A model generated the notes under the pieces. It did no database searches, had not been told where the DNA came from, and was given only the letters and a program-made list of their open reading frames with translations. Below, piece by piece: positions 1-9,057 of a stretch of DNA of 64,000 nt. Source of the stretch: Stenotrophomonas maltophilia (GTDB taxonomy: Bacteria; Pseudomonadota; Gammaproteobacteria; Xanthomonadales; Xanthomonadaceae); the NCBI GenBank assembly GCA_009912235.1, contig WNDS01000002.1, positions 558,001 through 622,000 of the forward strand. The letters run 5' to 3'. Numbering within the stretch: position 1 is the first letter of the stretch; every line of letters starts with the position of its first letter. A program made the translations under genes and the position numbers.

Positions 1-282
1 GACAGCAACCCGGCGCAGGGCTTCCTGGCGCAGGCGCACAAGTTCCAGGCCGCCATCGCCAGCGACACCATCACGGCGCCGGCCAAGTCGGTGGCGCAGA
101 TGAAGCAGATCGTGGTCAACGCCTACGTCAACACCGGCCTGACCGCGCTGTTCCTGTTCGTGGTGTTCGCCGTGCTGGTCTATGCAGTGAAGACCATCGT
201 GGCGGCACGCCGCTCGCCGCAGCGCACCGACAAGGAAACCCCGTACGTGGCGCTGCAGCCGCACCAGATGGCGGACCTGTGA
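1..282 (+). CDS. cstA: Carbon starvation protein A, C-terminal end (partial)
   Basis: The reading frame is open from base 1 to the TGA at 280-282 and gives the last 93 residues of a membrane protein. A hydrophobic segment (about residues 41-60 of the visible part) is followed by a basic cytoplasmic tail. The sequence resembles the end of CstA, a peptide/pyruvate uptake transporter induced by carbon starvation. The downstream gene is YbdD, the usual partner of cstA, which supports the call. The start and most of the protein lie outside the window. Confidence 0.8.
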   Translation, partial: DSNPAQGFLAQAHKFQAAIASDTITAPAKSVAQMKQIVVNAYVNTGLTALFLFVVFAVLVYAVKTIVAARRSPQRTDKETPYVALQPHQMADL

Positions 283-506
283 TGAGCACGCAACTGGTTC
301 CCGCCGGCCAGTACCAGGCCCACCGCCGCCTCTGGCGGCGCCTGGTGCAGACCGCGCGGCAGTGCTGCGGAATTCCTGATTACGACAACTACGTCCGGCA
401 CATGCTGGAAAAGCACCCGGACCAGGAACCGATGGACTACAAGACGTTCTTCCGCGAGCGCCAGGAGGCGCGTTACGGCGGTCGCAACGGCGGGCGCTAC
501 TGCTGA
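282..506 (+). CDS. ybdD: YbdD/YjiX family small protein
   Basis: A 74-residue basic protein whose ATG overlaps the cstA stop by one base (TGATG), so the two are translationally coupled. It has the YbdD/YjiX (DUF466) pattern: [20 protein letters not shown] near the N-terminus, then a [10 protein letters not shown] stretch and an [16 protein letters not shown] region. Members sit directly behind cstA-type transporters and are thought to assist them. The exact function is not settled. Confidence 0.88.
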   Translation: MSTQLVPAGQYQAHRRLWRRLVQTARQCCGIPDYDNYVRHMLEKHPDQEPMDYKTFFRERQEARYGGRNGGRYC

Positions 507-785
507 GCTTTTGTGCGGGTGCCGGGCTTGCAGCCCGGCGCCCGCCGATTCAACGGCGAATGCAACTGCAAGAGCGTCGGCCCTGGGTTTCTGTTTGTTT
601 GGCGGGACGGTGTCGGATTGCCGGTGACGGCGAGACACATGCGGGGTCAGATCCGTTTTCCTTCGGAAAACGGATCTGACCCCTTCTTCGTTCATGGCCC
701 CCGAATACCGCTTGGCTTTTGACGCAGCGGTGGCGGCCGCGATGCCCTCATGCCGATCGCGGCAGAACCGTCTTCGCCGCGCGGC
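507..785. other. Intergenic region without a gene
   Basis: The first part holds a GC-rich inverted repeat (GCCGGGCTTGCAGCCCGGC, about 522-540). The second holds the palindrome listed separately at 643-683. I see no credible gene here: the short frames have no ribosome-binding site and translate into repeat DNA. Confidence 0.6.
643..683. repeat. Palindromic repeat, GGGGTCAGATCC family, copy 1
   Basis: Two perfect 19-bp arms (643-661 and 665-683) are separated by TTC. The arm starts GGGGTCAGATCC and ends GTTTTCC. Related copies lie at 8741-8781 and 31985-32025, always between genes. The outer 12 bases are constant and the inner bases vary while still pairing. The copy lies downstream of ybdD and of the convergent DUF819 gene, so it could act as a bidirectional stop, but neither side has a T-tract. 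Confidence 0.85.
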
Positions 786-2036
786 TTACGCGCCGGCCAT
801 CCACTTCAGGATCAAGCCGGTGACATAGGCCAGGCCGGTACCGGTGGCATAGCCCACCGTGCCCAGCAGCACGCCTACCGGCGCCAGCGAGGGATGGAAG
901 GCGGCGGCGACCACCGGTGCCGACGCCGCTGCACCGATGTTGCCCATCGAGCCGACGCCGAAGAAGAACAGCGGCGCGCGCAGCAAGCGGGCCACGACCC
1001 ACAGCACCAGCACGTGGGTGGCCATCCAGATCACGCCCAGCAGGAACAGCCACGGACGGTCCAGCAGCGAAAGCAGGTTTATCTGCATGCCGATGCAGGC
1101 GATCAGGAAGTACAGGAACACGGTACCCAGCCGCGAGGCACCGGCCGATTCCAGGCGGCGCGCGCGGGTGAAGCTCAGGCCCAGGCCGAGTGCGGTGGAC
1201 AGCAGCACCACCCACACGAACTGGCTGTCCAGGCTGAACTGGCTGGACCAGCCGACATTGGTCTTGAACCAGCCGGCCAGCGGTGAGGCAATGGCATGGG
1301 CCAGGCCGACGCCGCCCAGCGCCACGCCGACGATGATCATCAGGTCGGTCAGGCTGGGAATGCGCGCGTTCTGCGCCTCGTAGGCACTGATGCGCGCCTT
1401 CATCTCGTCGATGGCGCGGGTGTCGGCGCCATTGCGCGTGTCGATCTCCTTGGCGCGGTTGACCAGGAACAGCAGGATCGCCATCCACAGGCTGGCGCAG
1501 GCCACGTCCACCACGGCGAACTGGCCGAAGGTGGTGGCGTCGGTGCCGAAGATCTCGCGCATGGCCACCATGTTGGCGCCCCCGCCGATCCAGCTGCCGG
1601 CCAGCGCGGCCATGCCGGCCCAGGTGTCACCGACCACGGTTTCGGGGTGGATCAGCTTCATCACCTGGAAGGACACGATGGCGCCCAGCATCACCCCGGC
1701 GGTGCCGGCGCAGAACACGGCGATCAACTTCGGGCCGAGCTTGGCGATGCCCTTCAGGTCGATCGACAGGGTCAGCAGCACCAGTGCGGCCGGCAGCAGC
1801 ACGTCGCGTGCCGCCGGGTTGTACAGCGCGGTGGCGTGGCCATCGATCAGGCCTGCGGTGTTGTAGATGGCCGGCACGAAATAGCACAGCAGCAGCGCGG
1901 GCACCCAGGCGAAGATCTTCTTCAGCAGGGGCGTGGGACCACTGGCGGCCCAGAAGATCAGGGCAAGGGTGGCGGCGATCAGACCCAGGCCAACGATGTC
2001 GCTGGAGATCAGGGCGGTGGTCGGTTCGGTCGGCAT
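786..2036 (-). CDS. DUF819 family integral membrane protein
   Basis: A 416-residue, strongly hydrophobic protein with about ten predicted membrane segments. It looks like the DUF819 (YjcL-like) family: an N-terminal membrane block, a short charged loop near residues 200-230, and a second membrane block ending in KWMAGA. The substrate is unknown; the fold resembles bacterial secondary transporters. The start ATG at 2034-2036 follows a GAGG Shine-Dalgarno. A strong terminator facing the same way (2062-2089) lies just upstream, so it is transcribed separately from the histidine kinase gene. Confidence 0.85.
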   Translation of the reverse strand: MPTEPTTALISSDIVGLGLIAATLALIFWAASGPTPLLKKIFAWVPALLLCYFVPAIYNTAGLIDGHATALYNPAARDVLLPAALVLLTLSIDLKGIAKLGPKLIAVFCAGTAGVMLGAIVSFQVMKLIHPETVVGDTWAGMAALAGSWIGGGANMVAMREIFGTDATTFGQFAVVDVACASLWMAILLFLVNRAKEIDTRNGADTRAIDEMKARISAYEAQNARIPSLTDLMIIVGVALGGVGLAHAIASPLAGWFKTNVGWSSQFSLDSQFVWVVLLSTALGLGLSFTRARRLESAGASRLGTVFLYFLIACIGMQINLLSLLDRPWLFLLGVIWMATHVLVLWVVARLLRAPLFFFGVGSMGNIGAAASAPVVAAAFHPSLAPVGVLLGTVGYATGTGLAYVTGLILKWMAGA

Positions 2037-2061
2037 GGCGTCCTCTGTCGATCGAAGTGGG

Positions 2062-2089
2062 AAAAAAAACGCCGCATGCAGCGGCGTCT
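2062..2089 (-). terminator. Rho-independent terminator after the histidine kinase gene
   Basis: Read on the minus strand, stem ACGCCGC/GCGGCGT with loop TGCAT is followed by eight T residues. It lies 95 bases past the end of the kinase gene and just ahead of the DUF819 start codon. Confidence 0.88.
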
Positions 2090-2183
2090 CCCGAGATTAA
2101 CATTGTCTTCACGGCAGCGCATGCGGCGGCGCGGTGCGCGTGCAGGGCGCCGACGGCTTCCTCAAGCCGGCAGGCCGATCACA

Positions 2184-3470
2184 TCATGGCGCGCGCGAGG
2201 CGCCGAAATCCAGCGTGGCGCGCGTACCGCGTGGCTCGCAGGCCTGGAAGCCGAGGGTCCAGCCCAGGTGCTCGCACAGGCGCGCGATCAACTCCAGGCC
2301 GATGCCACCGCGCTCGGTGCGCAGGCCCCGGACCATGCGCGCATGGATGGCGGCGATCTCCTCCGGGCTCATGCCATGGCCCGGGTCCTGCAGCACCAAG
2401 ACGCCATCGGCGCCGAGGGTCAGCGCGATATGGCCACGCCCGCTGTTCTCGATGGCATTGCGCAGCAGGTTGCCGATGGCCGCCTGCACCACTGCCAGCG
2501 GCGCGATGATGTCCACCGGCGCGACCTGCACGCTCACGTCCAGATCCTTGTCGCCGAGCAGGTGGCGGTGGTCATCGACGATCTGCGGCAGCAGCTGGTC
2601 CAGCGCGATGCGCTCGGCGCGGTGCGCCAGCCGTGCCGGCTCGCGCGCAAGCACCAGCAGCAGTTCAATCAGCTGCTCCACGCCCTGCGCGGTCCGCAGC
2701 ACACGCTGCATCTGCGCACGCGCGCGCTCGGGCAGGCCGGGCTGGTCCAGCGCCAGTTCGGCGGCACCGGTGATGACCGCGATGGGCGTGCGCAGTTCGT
2801 GGCTGGCGGTGCTGATGAACACCCGCTCGCGCTCGACGAACTGCTCGTTGCGCTCCAGGTAGTCGTTGAGCGCACCGGGGATCGTGTGCAGTTCGGAACT
2901 GCCACGCGCATCCACATCGATACGCTGCCCCGGCACGCCAGGCCGCAGCGCGCCGATATGCCGCGAGAGCAGGCTCAGCGGGCGCACCAGGCGCTCCATG
3001 CCGATGGCCGCCATCAGCACGGTGACGATCAGCATGATGACCCCGGCCAGCATCACCCAGCGCGTGGCGAACTGCTCCAGGTCGTGGAAATCGGAGATGT
3101 CCAGCACCAGCGCGATCGGGCCGAGTTCTTCGGTCGGGCGCACCATCACCGCGGTTTCGCGGTCGTTGATCATCACCCCGTCGTGCAGGCCGGGGTGCAG
3201 CCCGCGCAGGCCCTCCGGCGTGTCGGGCTGGCCCAGCCGGTACAGGCTGAGCGTGTCCGAATCCTGCCAGCGGTAATGCGGCTCGTGCCTCACATGCTCC
3301 ACGATGCTGTCCAGTTCGGAATTCAGCAGCGCGCGCCAGGCGGCGTGCTCGGCATGTTCGTGCACGTAGTTGCCCACGCTGAACACCGCCAGCGAGATCA
3401 GCGCCAGGTAGCCCAGCAGCCACCACACCACCCGCCGCGATAGCGGCCCGGGCTTACGCGGCATCGCCAT
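2184..3470 (-). CDS. Sensor histidine kinase next to the lipid A modification cluster
   Basis: A 428-residue membrane histidine kinase. Two membrane segments (about 12-32 and 137-158) flank a periplasmic sensor region. The dimerisation H-box is STASHELRTP, followed by N-box NLLRNAIENS, G1 box DPGHGM and G2 box GGIGLEL, so all catalytic elements are present. It overlaps the end of the response regulator gene by 17 bp, typical of a co-transcribed pair. The divergent neighbours are ArnT-, PAP2- and EptA-type genes, so it probably senses cationic peptides or envelope ions, in the manner of PmrB or PhoQ. That role is inferred from context. Confidence 0.88.
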   Translation of the reverse strand: MAMPRKPGPLSRRVVWWLLGYLALISLAVFSVGNYVHEHAEHAAWRALLNSELDSIVEHVRHEPHYRWQDSDTLSLYRLGQPDTPEGLRGLHPGLHDGVMINDRETAVMVRPTEELGPIALVLDISDFHDLEQFATRWVMLAGVIMLIVTVLMAAIGMERLVRPLSLLSRHIGALRPGVPGQRIDVDARGSSELHTIPGALNDYLERNEQFVERERVFISTASHELRTPIAVITGAAELALDQPGLPERARAQMQRVLRTAQGVEQLIELLLVLAREPARLAHRAERIALDQLLPQIVDDHRHLLGDKDLDVSVQVAPVDIIAPLAVVQAAIGNLLRNAIENSGRGHIALTLGADGVLVLQDPGHGMSPEEIAAIHARMVRGLRTERGGIGLELIARLCEHLGWTLGFQACEPRGTRATLDFGASRAP

Positions 3471-4179
3471 CGTCCGCGCTGCCCTCGCCCGCCATCGGCA
3501 CCAGCCGGTAGCCGACGCGCGGCAGGGTATGGATCAGCTTATCCTCGAACGGCCCGTCCACGCTGCGCCGCAGTTCGTAGACGTGCGAGCGCAGCAGGTC
3601 GCCGTCCGGCGGCTCATCGCCCCACAGCGCGAATTCCAGCTGCTGGCGGGTGACCGCCCCGGGGCTGGCGCGCATCAGCAGTTCCAGCAGCTTGCGGCAG
3701 GCCGGGTACAGGTGCAGCACCTGGTTGTCGCGGCGCGCCTCCAGCGTGGCCAGGTCCAGCACCAGGTCGCCCACCTGCAGGCGCTTGCGCGGGTTGCGGC
3801 CCTGGGCGCGGACCAGCAGTGCCTACAGCCGCACTTCCAGCTCCGGCAGTGCAAAGGGCTTGGTCAGGTAGTCATCGGCACCGGCACGGAAGCCGGCGAT
3901 CTTGTCGGGCAGCTCGTCGCGGGCGGTCAGCATGATGACCGGCACTTCCGACCCCTGCTCACTGCGCAGGCGGCGCAGCACCTCCGGGCCCTCCAGGCGC
4001 GGCAGCATCCAGTCCAGGATGACCGCGTCGTAGGGGTGGCTGCCGGCCAGGTGCAGCCCGGTGATGCCATCAGGGGCCACGTCCAGCACGTGCCCGCGCG
4101 ACTCGAAATAGTCGAACAGGTTGGCCGCCAGTTGCCGGTTGTCCTCGATCACCAACAGGCGCATGCCCGCATCCCGCAT
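3454..4179 (-). pseudogene. OmpR/PhoB-type response regulator interrupted by an in-frame TAG
   Basis: The receiver domain is intact (MRLLVIEDN start, phospho-acceptor in AVILDWMLPR, conserved Lys in DDYLTKPFALPELEVRL). It then hits TAG at 3823-3825. Translation continues in the same frame through a complete winged-helix DNA-binding domain (RQQLEFALWG through HTLPRVGYRLV). Full length would be about 241 residues, normal for the family. The stop lies in the linker and is one base from CAG (Gln). As written, the product would be a receiver without its DNA-binding half. ATG 4177-4179 or ATG 4162-4164 could be the start; the second gives the more typical N-terminus. Confidence 0.88.
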
Positions 4180-4300
4180 GAAAGTCCCGCCATGGTAGCC
4201 GCGTGGATGTCGTAATGCGGTGGGAGACTGGCGGCGCTGCCTTCTGACGCTTTTCCAACCCTTGTTCAGGCAGACTGCCTTTTTGCTTCCGGAGCCCACC

Positions 4301-6004
4301 GTGCCTGCAGCCCTGCCCCGCCGTTGGTGCCTGCCCCTGTTGTGGTTGCTGATGGTGGTGGGCCTGGCCGCCGGCCTGGGCCTGCGCCAGCCGCAGCCGC
4401 CGGACGAGCCGCGCTTCGTGCTGGCCGCGCGCACCATGGTGGACACCGGCCAGTGGCTGCTGCCGCACCGTGGCAGCCAGCTGTACGCCGAGAAGCCGCC
4501 AGTGTTCATGTGGCTGCAGGCGGCCAGCTATGAGCTGGTCGGGCACTGGCAGTGGTCGTTCCTGCTGCCCTCGCTGCTGGCCGCGCTGCTGACGTTGTGG
4601 CTGGTGGGCGACCTGGCGCGCCGCCTGTGGTCGCCACGGCTGGCGCCCTATGCGATGGCGGCGCTGTTCGGCACGCTGCAGTTCGGGCTGATGGCCAAGC
4701 GCGCGCAGATCGACATGGTGCTGGTGGCGATGACCACGCTGTCGCTGTGGGGGCTGCTGCGCCACCTGTGCGAACGCCGCAACCTGCCGGCGCTGTGGCT
4801 GGCCGGCATCGCCGCCGGTGTGGGCACCGTCACCAAGGGCGTGGGTTTCCTGCCGCTGCTGCTGGTGCTGCCGTGGCTCGGCTGGCGCTTCTGGCAGCAC
4901 CGCCACGGGCAGGCCACCCCCGGCCCGCACGGCGCCACGTTGCTGTGGCTGCTGCCGGCCTTCGTGCTGGGCACGATGGTGTGGCTGGGGCCGCTGGGCT
5001 GGTCGCTGCTGTATTCGCCCAGCCCCAAGCTGCAGGCCTACGCGCACGAGCTGCTGTTCAAGCAGACCGGCACCCGCTACACCAACGCCTGGCACCACGT
5101 GCAGCCGGCCTGGTACTACCTGCAGGTAATGCTCACCCTGTGGCTGCCTGGCAGCCTGCTGCTGCCGTGGCTTGCGCGGCCGTGGTGGCGCCGGGCGGCG
5201 CGCGGTGATGGCCGCCAGTGGCTGCTGCTGGGCTGGTCACTGCTGGTGCTGCTGTTCTTCTCGGCCAGCCCGGGCAAGCGCGAGGTCTACATCCTGCCGA
5301 TGCTGCCGGCGCTGGCGCTGGCGGTGGCACCGCTGCTGCCGGGCCTGCTGCGCCGGGTGGCGGTGCGCCGTTACCTGTTGGGCTACTGCGTGGCGCTGGC
5401 CGCTGCCACGCTGGTACTGGGCGGCCTGCTGCTAGGCGGCAGCGCGTGGGCACAGGCGCAGCTGCTGAAGTGCTCGATGCCGGCCGACCTGCTGCCGGTA
5501 CTGGGCACCGGCCTGCTCGTGTTCGGCGGCGTGGTGCTGGCCCTGGCAGCGTGGCTGCGGACGCGGCGTGCCGGCGTGCTGGTGCTGCTGACCCATGCCC
5601 TGCTGTGGTCGCTGCACGGGCTGGTGCTGCTGCCTGCACTGGACCCGCACGCGTCGGCGTCCCAGGTGATGCAGGACGCCGGCGCGCGCATCGGGCCGGA
5701 CGCCGAGCTGGGGCTGCTCGCCTGGCGCGAACAGAACCTGCTGCAGGCCGACCGCCCGGTGCGTGAGTTCGGCTTCAAGCGCCCCTGGGTGGAGCAGTGG
5801 CACGACGCCGGCCCCTGGCTGGCTGCCGCCCCGCAGCGCCGCTGGCTGCTGGTGCTGGACGAAGCGATGAGCCCCTGCGTGGACGCGGCGCAGGTGATCG
5901 ATGTCGGCACCGCCAACCGCAACGACTGGCAGCTGGTCCCGGGAACCGCGTGGGACCCGCAGTGCCACGCCGAGAAGCGCGGCGCGACCGCCGACGAGGA
6001 CTGA
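4301..6004 (+). CDS. ArnT/PMT family glycosyltransferase
   Basis: A 567-residue polytopic membrane protein of the GT-C (ArnT/PMT) type. The first periplasmic loop has the family DEPRF motif (canonical DEPRY) followed by LPHRGSQLYAEKPPVFMWL. About 11-12 membrane segments follow, then a soluble C-terminal domain. ArnT moves an aminoarabinose unit from undecaprenyl phosphate to lipid A. No arn synthesis genes are nearby, so this paralogue may move a different sugar. The GTG at 4301 is chosen because GGAG lies 6 bases upstream; an in-frame ATG at 4220 would add 27 non-family residues. It is the first gene of a cluster with the PAP2 and EptA genes. Confidence 0.82.
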   Translation: MPAALPRRWCLPLLWLLMVVGLAAGLGLRQPQPPDEPRFVLAARTMVDTGQWLLPHRGSQLYAEKPPVFMWLQAASYELVGHWQWSFLLPSLLAALLTLWLVGDLARRLWSPRLAPYAMAALFGTLQFGLMAKRAQIDMVLVAMTTLSLWGLLRHLCERRNLPALWLAGIAAGVGTVTKGVGFLPLLLVLPWLGWRFWQHRHGQATPGPHGATLLWLLPAFVLGTMVWLGPLGWSLLYSPSPKLQAYAHELLFKQTGTRYTNAWHHVQPAWYYLQVMLTLWLPGSLLLPWLARPWWRRAARGDGRQWLLLGWSLLVLLFFSASPGKREVYILPMLPALALAVAPLLPGLLRRVAVRRYLLGYCVALAAATLVLGGLLLGGSAWAQAQLLKCSMPADLLPVLGTGLLVFGGVVLALAAWLRTRRAGVLVLLTHALLWSLHGLVLLPALDPHASASQVMQDAGARIGPDAELGLLAWREQNLLQADRPVREFGFKRPWVEQWHDAGPWLAAAPQRRWLLVLDEAMSPCVDAAQVIDVGTANRNDWQLVPGTAWDPQCHAEKRGATADED

Positions 6005-6112
6005 CGGCACTGAACGCCGGGCGGTGCTTAAACACCGCCCAACGTCCATCCGACCCTTCTCCGACATGCAGGTGACGAGCATGGCCACGTTCTTTCGTAC
6101 AGGCCTACCCGC

Positions 6113-6862
6113 ATGCCCGTCCGCCCGCTCGATCCGGCTGCCGTCCGCGCCCCCGCGCTTGCCCCGCCGTTCCTGCTGACCCACCTGCTGCTGCCCCTGC
6201 TGCTGGGCCTGCCGCTGTTCGCACTGCTGATGGAAGGCGGTGGCGACCAGTGGCTGGCCGACCAGCTGTACCACCTGGAGGGCGGGCACTAAGCACTGAA
6301 AGACGCCTGGGTGACGCGCACGCTGATCCACCAGGCCGGCAAGTGGCTGAGCATGGTGGGGGCACTGGTGGCGATGCTGCTGTGCTTCCACCACTGGCGC
6401 CGCGGCCGTGACCGCCGGCTGCGCTGGGCGCTGCTGTACGTGGTAGCCGCAGTGGCGCTGGGCACCGGGGTGGTCTCGCAGCTGAAAGCCAGCGTGCCGA
6501 TGGACTGCCCATGGGACCTGCTGCGCTATGGCGGCCACCAGCCCTTCGTGGGGCTGTTCGCCACCCGCCCGGCCACCCTGCCGGACAACGCCTGTTTCCC
6601 GGCCGGCCACGCCAGTGCCGGCTATGCCTGGCTGAGCCTGTACTTCTTCGCCCTGCTGTGGCGCCCGCAGTGGCGCTGGGCCGGCCTGGCCATCGGGCTG
6701 GCCGCCGGCCTGGTGTTCGGCCTGGGCCAGCAGCTGCGCGGGGCCCATTTCCTTTCCCACGACGTGGCCACCGCCCTGCCATGTTGGCTGCTGTCGCTGG
6801 GCCTGTATGTTCTGGTCCGCCGCCAGCTGGACCGTCCCGACCGCCAAGAGGCACGCGCTTGA
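6113..6862 (+). pseudogene. PAP2-family membrane phosphatase interrupted by TAA
   Basis: From ATG 6113 the frame reads 59 residues, including one membrane segment, then meets TAA at 6290-6292. The same frame continues to 6862 with the PAP2 core: NACFPAGHASAGYAW (the PSGH motif) and GAHFLSHDVATA (the C-terminal His/Asp motif). Full length would be 249 codons including the stop. The first PAP2 motif is poorly conserved (LKASVPMDCPWDL). Such proteins remove phosphate from lipid A or undecaprenyl pyrophosphate. The next gene overlaps its TGA, so polarity from the early stop could reduce EptA. Confidence 0.82.
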
Positions 6863-8511
6863 ACGCTTCGGTCCACCGTCCCCTTCACACCCCCGGGTTG
6901 ATGCGCTGGCTGCGCTGGCGTCCCGAGCTGTCCAGCGAAGCGCTGATCGCGCTGGCCAGCCTGTTCTTCGCGGTGGCAGGCAACGGCCTGTTCTGGCACA
7001 GCGCCATGGCCAGCCACCCCGGCAGCCTGCGCTACGGCCTGTCACTGCTGCTCCTGCTGCTGGGCACGCATGCCTTCCTGCTGGGCATCATCGTGTGGCG
7101 CTGGAACGCGCGCGTGCTCCTGTCGGTGCTGCTGCTGGTCACCGCCATGGCCGCCTACTACATGGACCGCTACCACATCTATCTGGATGCGGACATGCTG
7201 CGCAACGTGCTGGCGACCGACCGCAAGGAAAGCAGCGAGCTGCTGACCCCGTCGCTGCTGTGGCCGCTGCTGTGGCTGGCAGTGCTGCCGATCCTGCTGG
7301 TGTGGCGCGTGCAGGTGCGCCGCCGCGGCTGGGGGCGTGCCCTGCTGTGGCGCGCCGGGTTCCTGCTGCTGGCGGCGGTGACCGCGGTGGGCGGTGCGCT
7401 GGTCTCCTTCCAGGATGTTTCGGCGCTGATGCGCAACCAGCGCGAAGTACGCTACCTGGCCACACCGGCCAACGTACTGCTGGGGCTGCCGCGCGCGCTG
7501 CGCAGCGAGAACCCGGTGCAGCGTGCGCCGAAGCTGCCGATCGGCACCGTTGCCAAGGCTACCCCGCGCGCCACCGGCAGCAAGCCACGGCTGCTGGTGA
7601 TCGTGCTGGGCGAAACCGCGCGCGCACAGAACTGGGGCCTGAACGGCTCGGCGCACATGACCACGCCGGAGCTGGCCCAGGCCAACGTGATCAACTTCCC
7701 GGACATGCATTCGTGCGGTACCAGCACCGAAGTGTCCGTGCCGTGCCTGTTCTCGCCGTGGGGGCGCCACGACTACGACGAGAAGAAGATCCGCGCGCAC
7801 CAGTCGTTGCTGCACGTGCTCGACCGGGCCGGTATCAAGCCGCTGTGGCGCGACAACCAGTCCGGCTGCAAGGGCGTGTGCGAGAACCTTGAATTCGAGT
7901 CGCTGGCCGATGCGACCACGCCGGGGTTGTGCGCCGATGGCCGCTGCATGGATGAGATCCTGCTGCAGGATCTGGCCAGCCGCGTGCGTGCCGCGCCGGG
8001 CGACCGGGTGGTGGTGCTGCACCAGCTGGGCAACCATGGCCCGGCCTACTTCCAACGCTACCCGGCCGCGTTCCGGCGCTTCACCCCGACCTGCGACACC
8101 CCGGACCTGGGGCGCTGTTCGCGCGATGAGATCGCCAATGCCTATGACAACGCGCTGCTCTACACCGACCACCTGCTGATGCGCACGATCGGTACGCTGC
8201 GCGACATGCAGGACTACGACACGGCGATGCTGTATTTCTCCGATCACGGCGAATCGCTGGGCGAGAAGGGATTGTTCCTGCACGGCGTGCCGTATGCGAT
8301 CGCACCGGCGGAGCAGACCCATGTGCCGATGGTAATGTGGTTCTCGCAGGGGTTTGCCAGCAGCCGCGGCCTGGACCTGCAATGCGTGCGCCGGCGCTCG
8401 GCCAGCTATGCGGACCACGACAACGTGTTCCCGTCGGTGCTGGGCCTGATGCAGGTGAAGACCGCGCTGTACGAGCGCGACCGCGACCTGTTCGCCAGCT
8501 GCGAGCGCTGA
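6859..8511 (+). CDS. eptA: Phosphoethanolamine-lipid A transferase (EptA/MCR family)
   Basis: A 550-residue inner-membrane enzyme that adds phosphoethanolamine to lipid A phosphates, lowering surface charge and polymyxin binding. Five N-terminal membrane segments precede a periplasmic sulfatase-fold domain. Visible catalytic features are GETARAQNWGLNG (first metal-site Glu), the nucleophilic Thr near residue 288 in SCGTSTEVSVPC, and metal ligands in YFSDHGESLGEKG and THVPM. The TTG at 6859 overlaps the previous stop (TTGA) and has GAGG upstream; ATG 6901 is the alternative start and gives 536 residues. It closes the envelope-modification cluster. Other PEA acceptors cannot be excluded. Confidence 0.9.
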   Translation: MNASVHRPLHTPGLMRWLRWRPELSSEALIALASLFFAVAGNGLFWHSAMASHPGSLRYGLSLLLLLLGTHAFLLGIIVWRWNARVLLSVLLLVTAMAAYYMDRYHIYLDADMLRNVLATDRKESSELLTPSLLWPLLWLAVLPILLVWRVQVRRRGWGRALLWRAGFLLLAAVTAVGGALVSFQDVSALMRNQREVRYLATPANVLLGLPRALRSENPVQRAPKLPIGTVAKATPRATGSKPRLLVIVLGETARAQNWGLNGSAHMTTPELAQANVINFPDMHSCGTSTEVSVPCLFSPWGRHDYDEKKIRAHQSLLHVLDRAGIKPLWRDNQSGCKGVCENLEFESLADATTPGLCADGRCMDEILLQDLASRVRAAPGDRVVVLHQLGNHGPAYFQRYPAAFRRFTPTCDTPDLGRCSRDEIANAYDNALLYTDHLLMRTIGTLRDMQDYDTAMLYFSDHGESLGEKGLFLHGVPYAIAPAEQTHVPMVMWFSQGFASSRGLDLQCVRRRSASYADHDNVFPSVLGLMQVKTALYERDRDLFASCER

Positions 8512-8518
8512 GGGGGGT

Positions 8519-8715
8519 ACGGCAGGACTGCCGCCCTGCACCTGCCGAAGCAACTTCAACTTCAACTTCAACTTCAACGGCAAAAGCGGGCTATCCGTGG
8601 GTTGGCGGGGTGGGTCCGGTTGAGGGGGACGCCGTAAACCCATCCATGGGGCTTGGTCGCCGGATCCATGCGGCTCACACCCCCTCAACCGGACCCACCC
8701 CGCCTTCGACAGTTT
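8519..8715 (-). repeat. Composite structured repeat, copy A
   Basis: Read on the minus strand it contains, in order: CTGTCGAAGG; a perfect 25-bp inverted repeat (arms 8604-8628 and 8680-8704) enclosing a 51-nt loop with AGCCGCATGGATCCGGC and ACGGCGT; then CCGCTTTTG; a hexamer tract (CAACTT on the plus strand, four units at 8551-8574); and a GGTGCAGGGCGGCAGTCCTG hairpin. Copy B at 8858-9057 has the same parts in the same order on the other strand. The arm sequences differ between copies but each pairs perfectly. Confidence 0.8.
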
Positions 8716-8740
8716 TCCGCGGGCTGTTGGAGATGCTCTC

Positions 8741-8781
8741 GGGGTCAGATCCGTTCTCCTTAGGAAAACGGATCTGACCCC
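8741..8781. repeat. Palindromic repeat, GGGGTCAGATCC family, copy 2
   Basis: Arms 8741-8759 and 8763-8781 are separated by TTA. They pair throughout except one G/A position (GTTCTCC against GGAAAAC). This copy sits in the centre between the two composite repeats. Confidence 0.85.
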
Positions 8782-8857
8782 GACGTAGTTCGATGATTCA
8801 TTGAAAAGCATCCACGCGTGGTGTGGATCCACAAAAGCATTCGCGACCGACACACGG

Positions 8858-9057
8858 ACACTGTCGGAGGTGGGGCGGTGTCGCAGTGCGGGGTGCCAGC
8901 CGCATGGATGCGGCTGACAAGCCTACAGGGACGTACTTGCGGCGTCCCCGCACTGCGACACCGCCCCAACTCAGCACGGGCATCCGCTTTTGACGTTGAC
9001 GTTGACGTTGGCCCTGGCCTGAAGGCTTCTGCGGGTGCAGGGCGCAGCCCTGCCGAC
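8858..9057 (+). repeat. Composite structured repeat, copy B
   Basis: It starts ACACTGTCGGAGG. Next comes a perfect 22-bp inverted repeat (arms 8872-8893 and 8946-8967) with a 52-nt loop containing AGCCGCATGGATGCGGCT and GCGGCGT. Then come CCGCTTTTG, three GACGTT units (8992-9009) and a GGGTGCAGGGCGCAGCCCTG hairpin. The order matches copy A, while the arms are unrelated in sequence to those of copy A. The end lies about 70 bp before the dipeptidase start. Confidence 0.8.

Noticed and set aside
8551-9009. CRISPR array
   Set aside because: The repeats are 6-bp tandem hexamers without spacers, and there are no cas genes.
8519-9057. Retron non-coding RNA
   Set aside because: The hairpins are suggestive, but no reverse transcriptase gene is nearby.
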